DNA from: Bacteroidota bacterium
Lineage (GTDB): Bacteria > Bacteroidota > Bacteroidia > Bacteroidales > GCA-2748055
Length of the DNA stretch: 26,243 bases
Direction: 5' to 3'
Assembly (NCBI GenBank): GCA_024244665.1
Contig: JAAEOI010000690.1
Span: forward strand, 1 to 26,243
Part shown: positions 26,243 through 26,243 of the stretch, one piece after another
Position numbering within the stretch: position 1 is the stretch's first letter
How the letters are laid out: every line of letters begins with the position of its first letter
Notes under the pieces: generated by a model
What the model saw: only the letters and a program-made list of their open reading frames with translations
What the model was told of the DNA's origin: nothing
The model's database searches: none
Translations under genes and position numbers: made by a program

Positions 26243-26243
26243 A

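Overview
This 26.2 kb window comes from the genome of a Bacteroidota bacterium that degrades polysaccharides. The evidence is a SusC/SusD pair, many secreted lipoproteins with an SxxC or GC lipobox, two proteins ending in a type IX secretion (Por) sorting domain, promoters of the Bacteroidota TAnnTTTG type, and no Shine-Dalgarno pattern before the starts. T9SS cargo together with three sulfatases points to a marine or sediment lineage (Marinilabiliales, Cytophagia or Flavobacteriia style) rather than gut Bacteroides. Both window edges cut genes, so it may be a whole contig.

Left half (1-13.4 kb), a carbohydrate-processing neighbourhood for a sulfated, uronic-acid-containing glycan. It begins with the C-terminal part of a large secreted protein of unnamed function (1-936) and a 34-codon lipoprotein stub (996-1100). 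Next is an exported pair, a Gfo/Idh/MocA oxidoreductase (1123-2415) and a TIM-barrel isomerase-like protein (2445-3356), a combination typical of 3-keto-glycoside chemistry. Two sulfatases follow on the minus strand (6687 to 3539, 11 bp apart). A divergent third sulfatase (6785-8344) is followed by a small protein that is a SusC N-domain plus plug without a barrel (8374-9039). On the minus strand are an ornithine cyclodeaminase/mu-crystallin family protein (9053-10072) and a GH115 alpha-glucuronidase (10435-13428), separated by an intrinsic terminator.

Right half (13.4-26.2 kb), a compact beta-glucan utilisation locus, all on the plus strand. A decayed gene fragment (about 13588-13916) precedes a membrane-anchored propeller/Y_Y_Y/LuxR-type regulator (13946-16849). 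A 324-bp regulatory gap with palindromes and phased repeats leads into susC (17174-20362), susD (20362-21900, one-base overlap), a CBM-containing T9SS surface protein (21936-23663), a very strong hairpin terminator (23681-23719), a GH16 endo-beta-1,3-glucanase with PKD-like, CBM6 and T9SS modules (23762-25780), and an MFS sugar porter (25791-) that loses homology just before the right edge.

Proposed working: GH16 cuts beta-1,3-glucan (laminarin-like) at the surface, the CBM protein and SusD capture oligosaccharides, SusC imports them, the regulator senses products in the periplasm, and the MFS protein moves sugar into the cytoplasm. The left-half enzymes remove sulfate and glucuronic acid from another glycan; its own full-length SusC/D pair and the sulfatase-maturing enzyme are not in this window. 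No tRNA, rRNA, CRISPR array or insertion sequence was seen.
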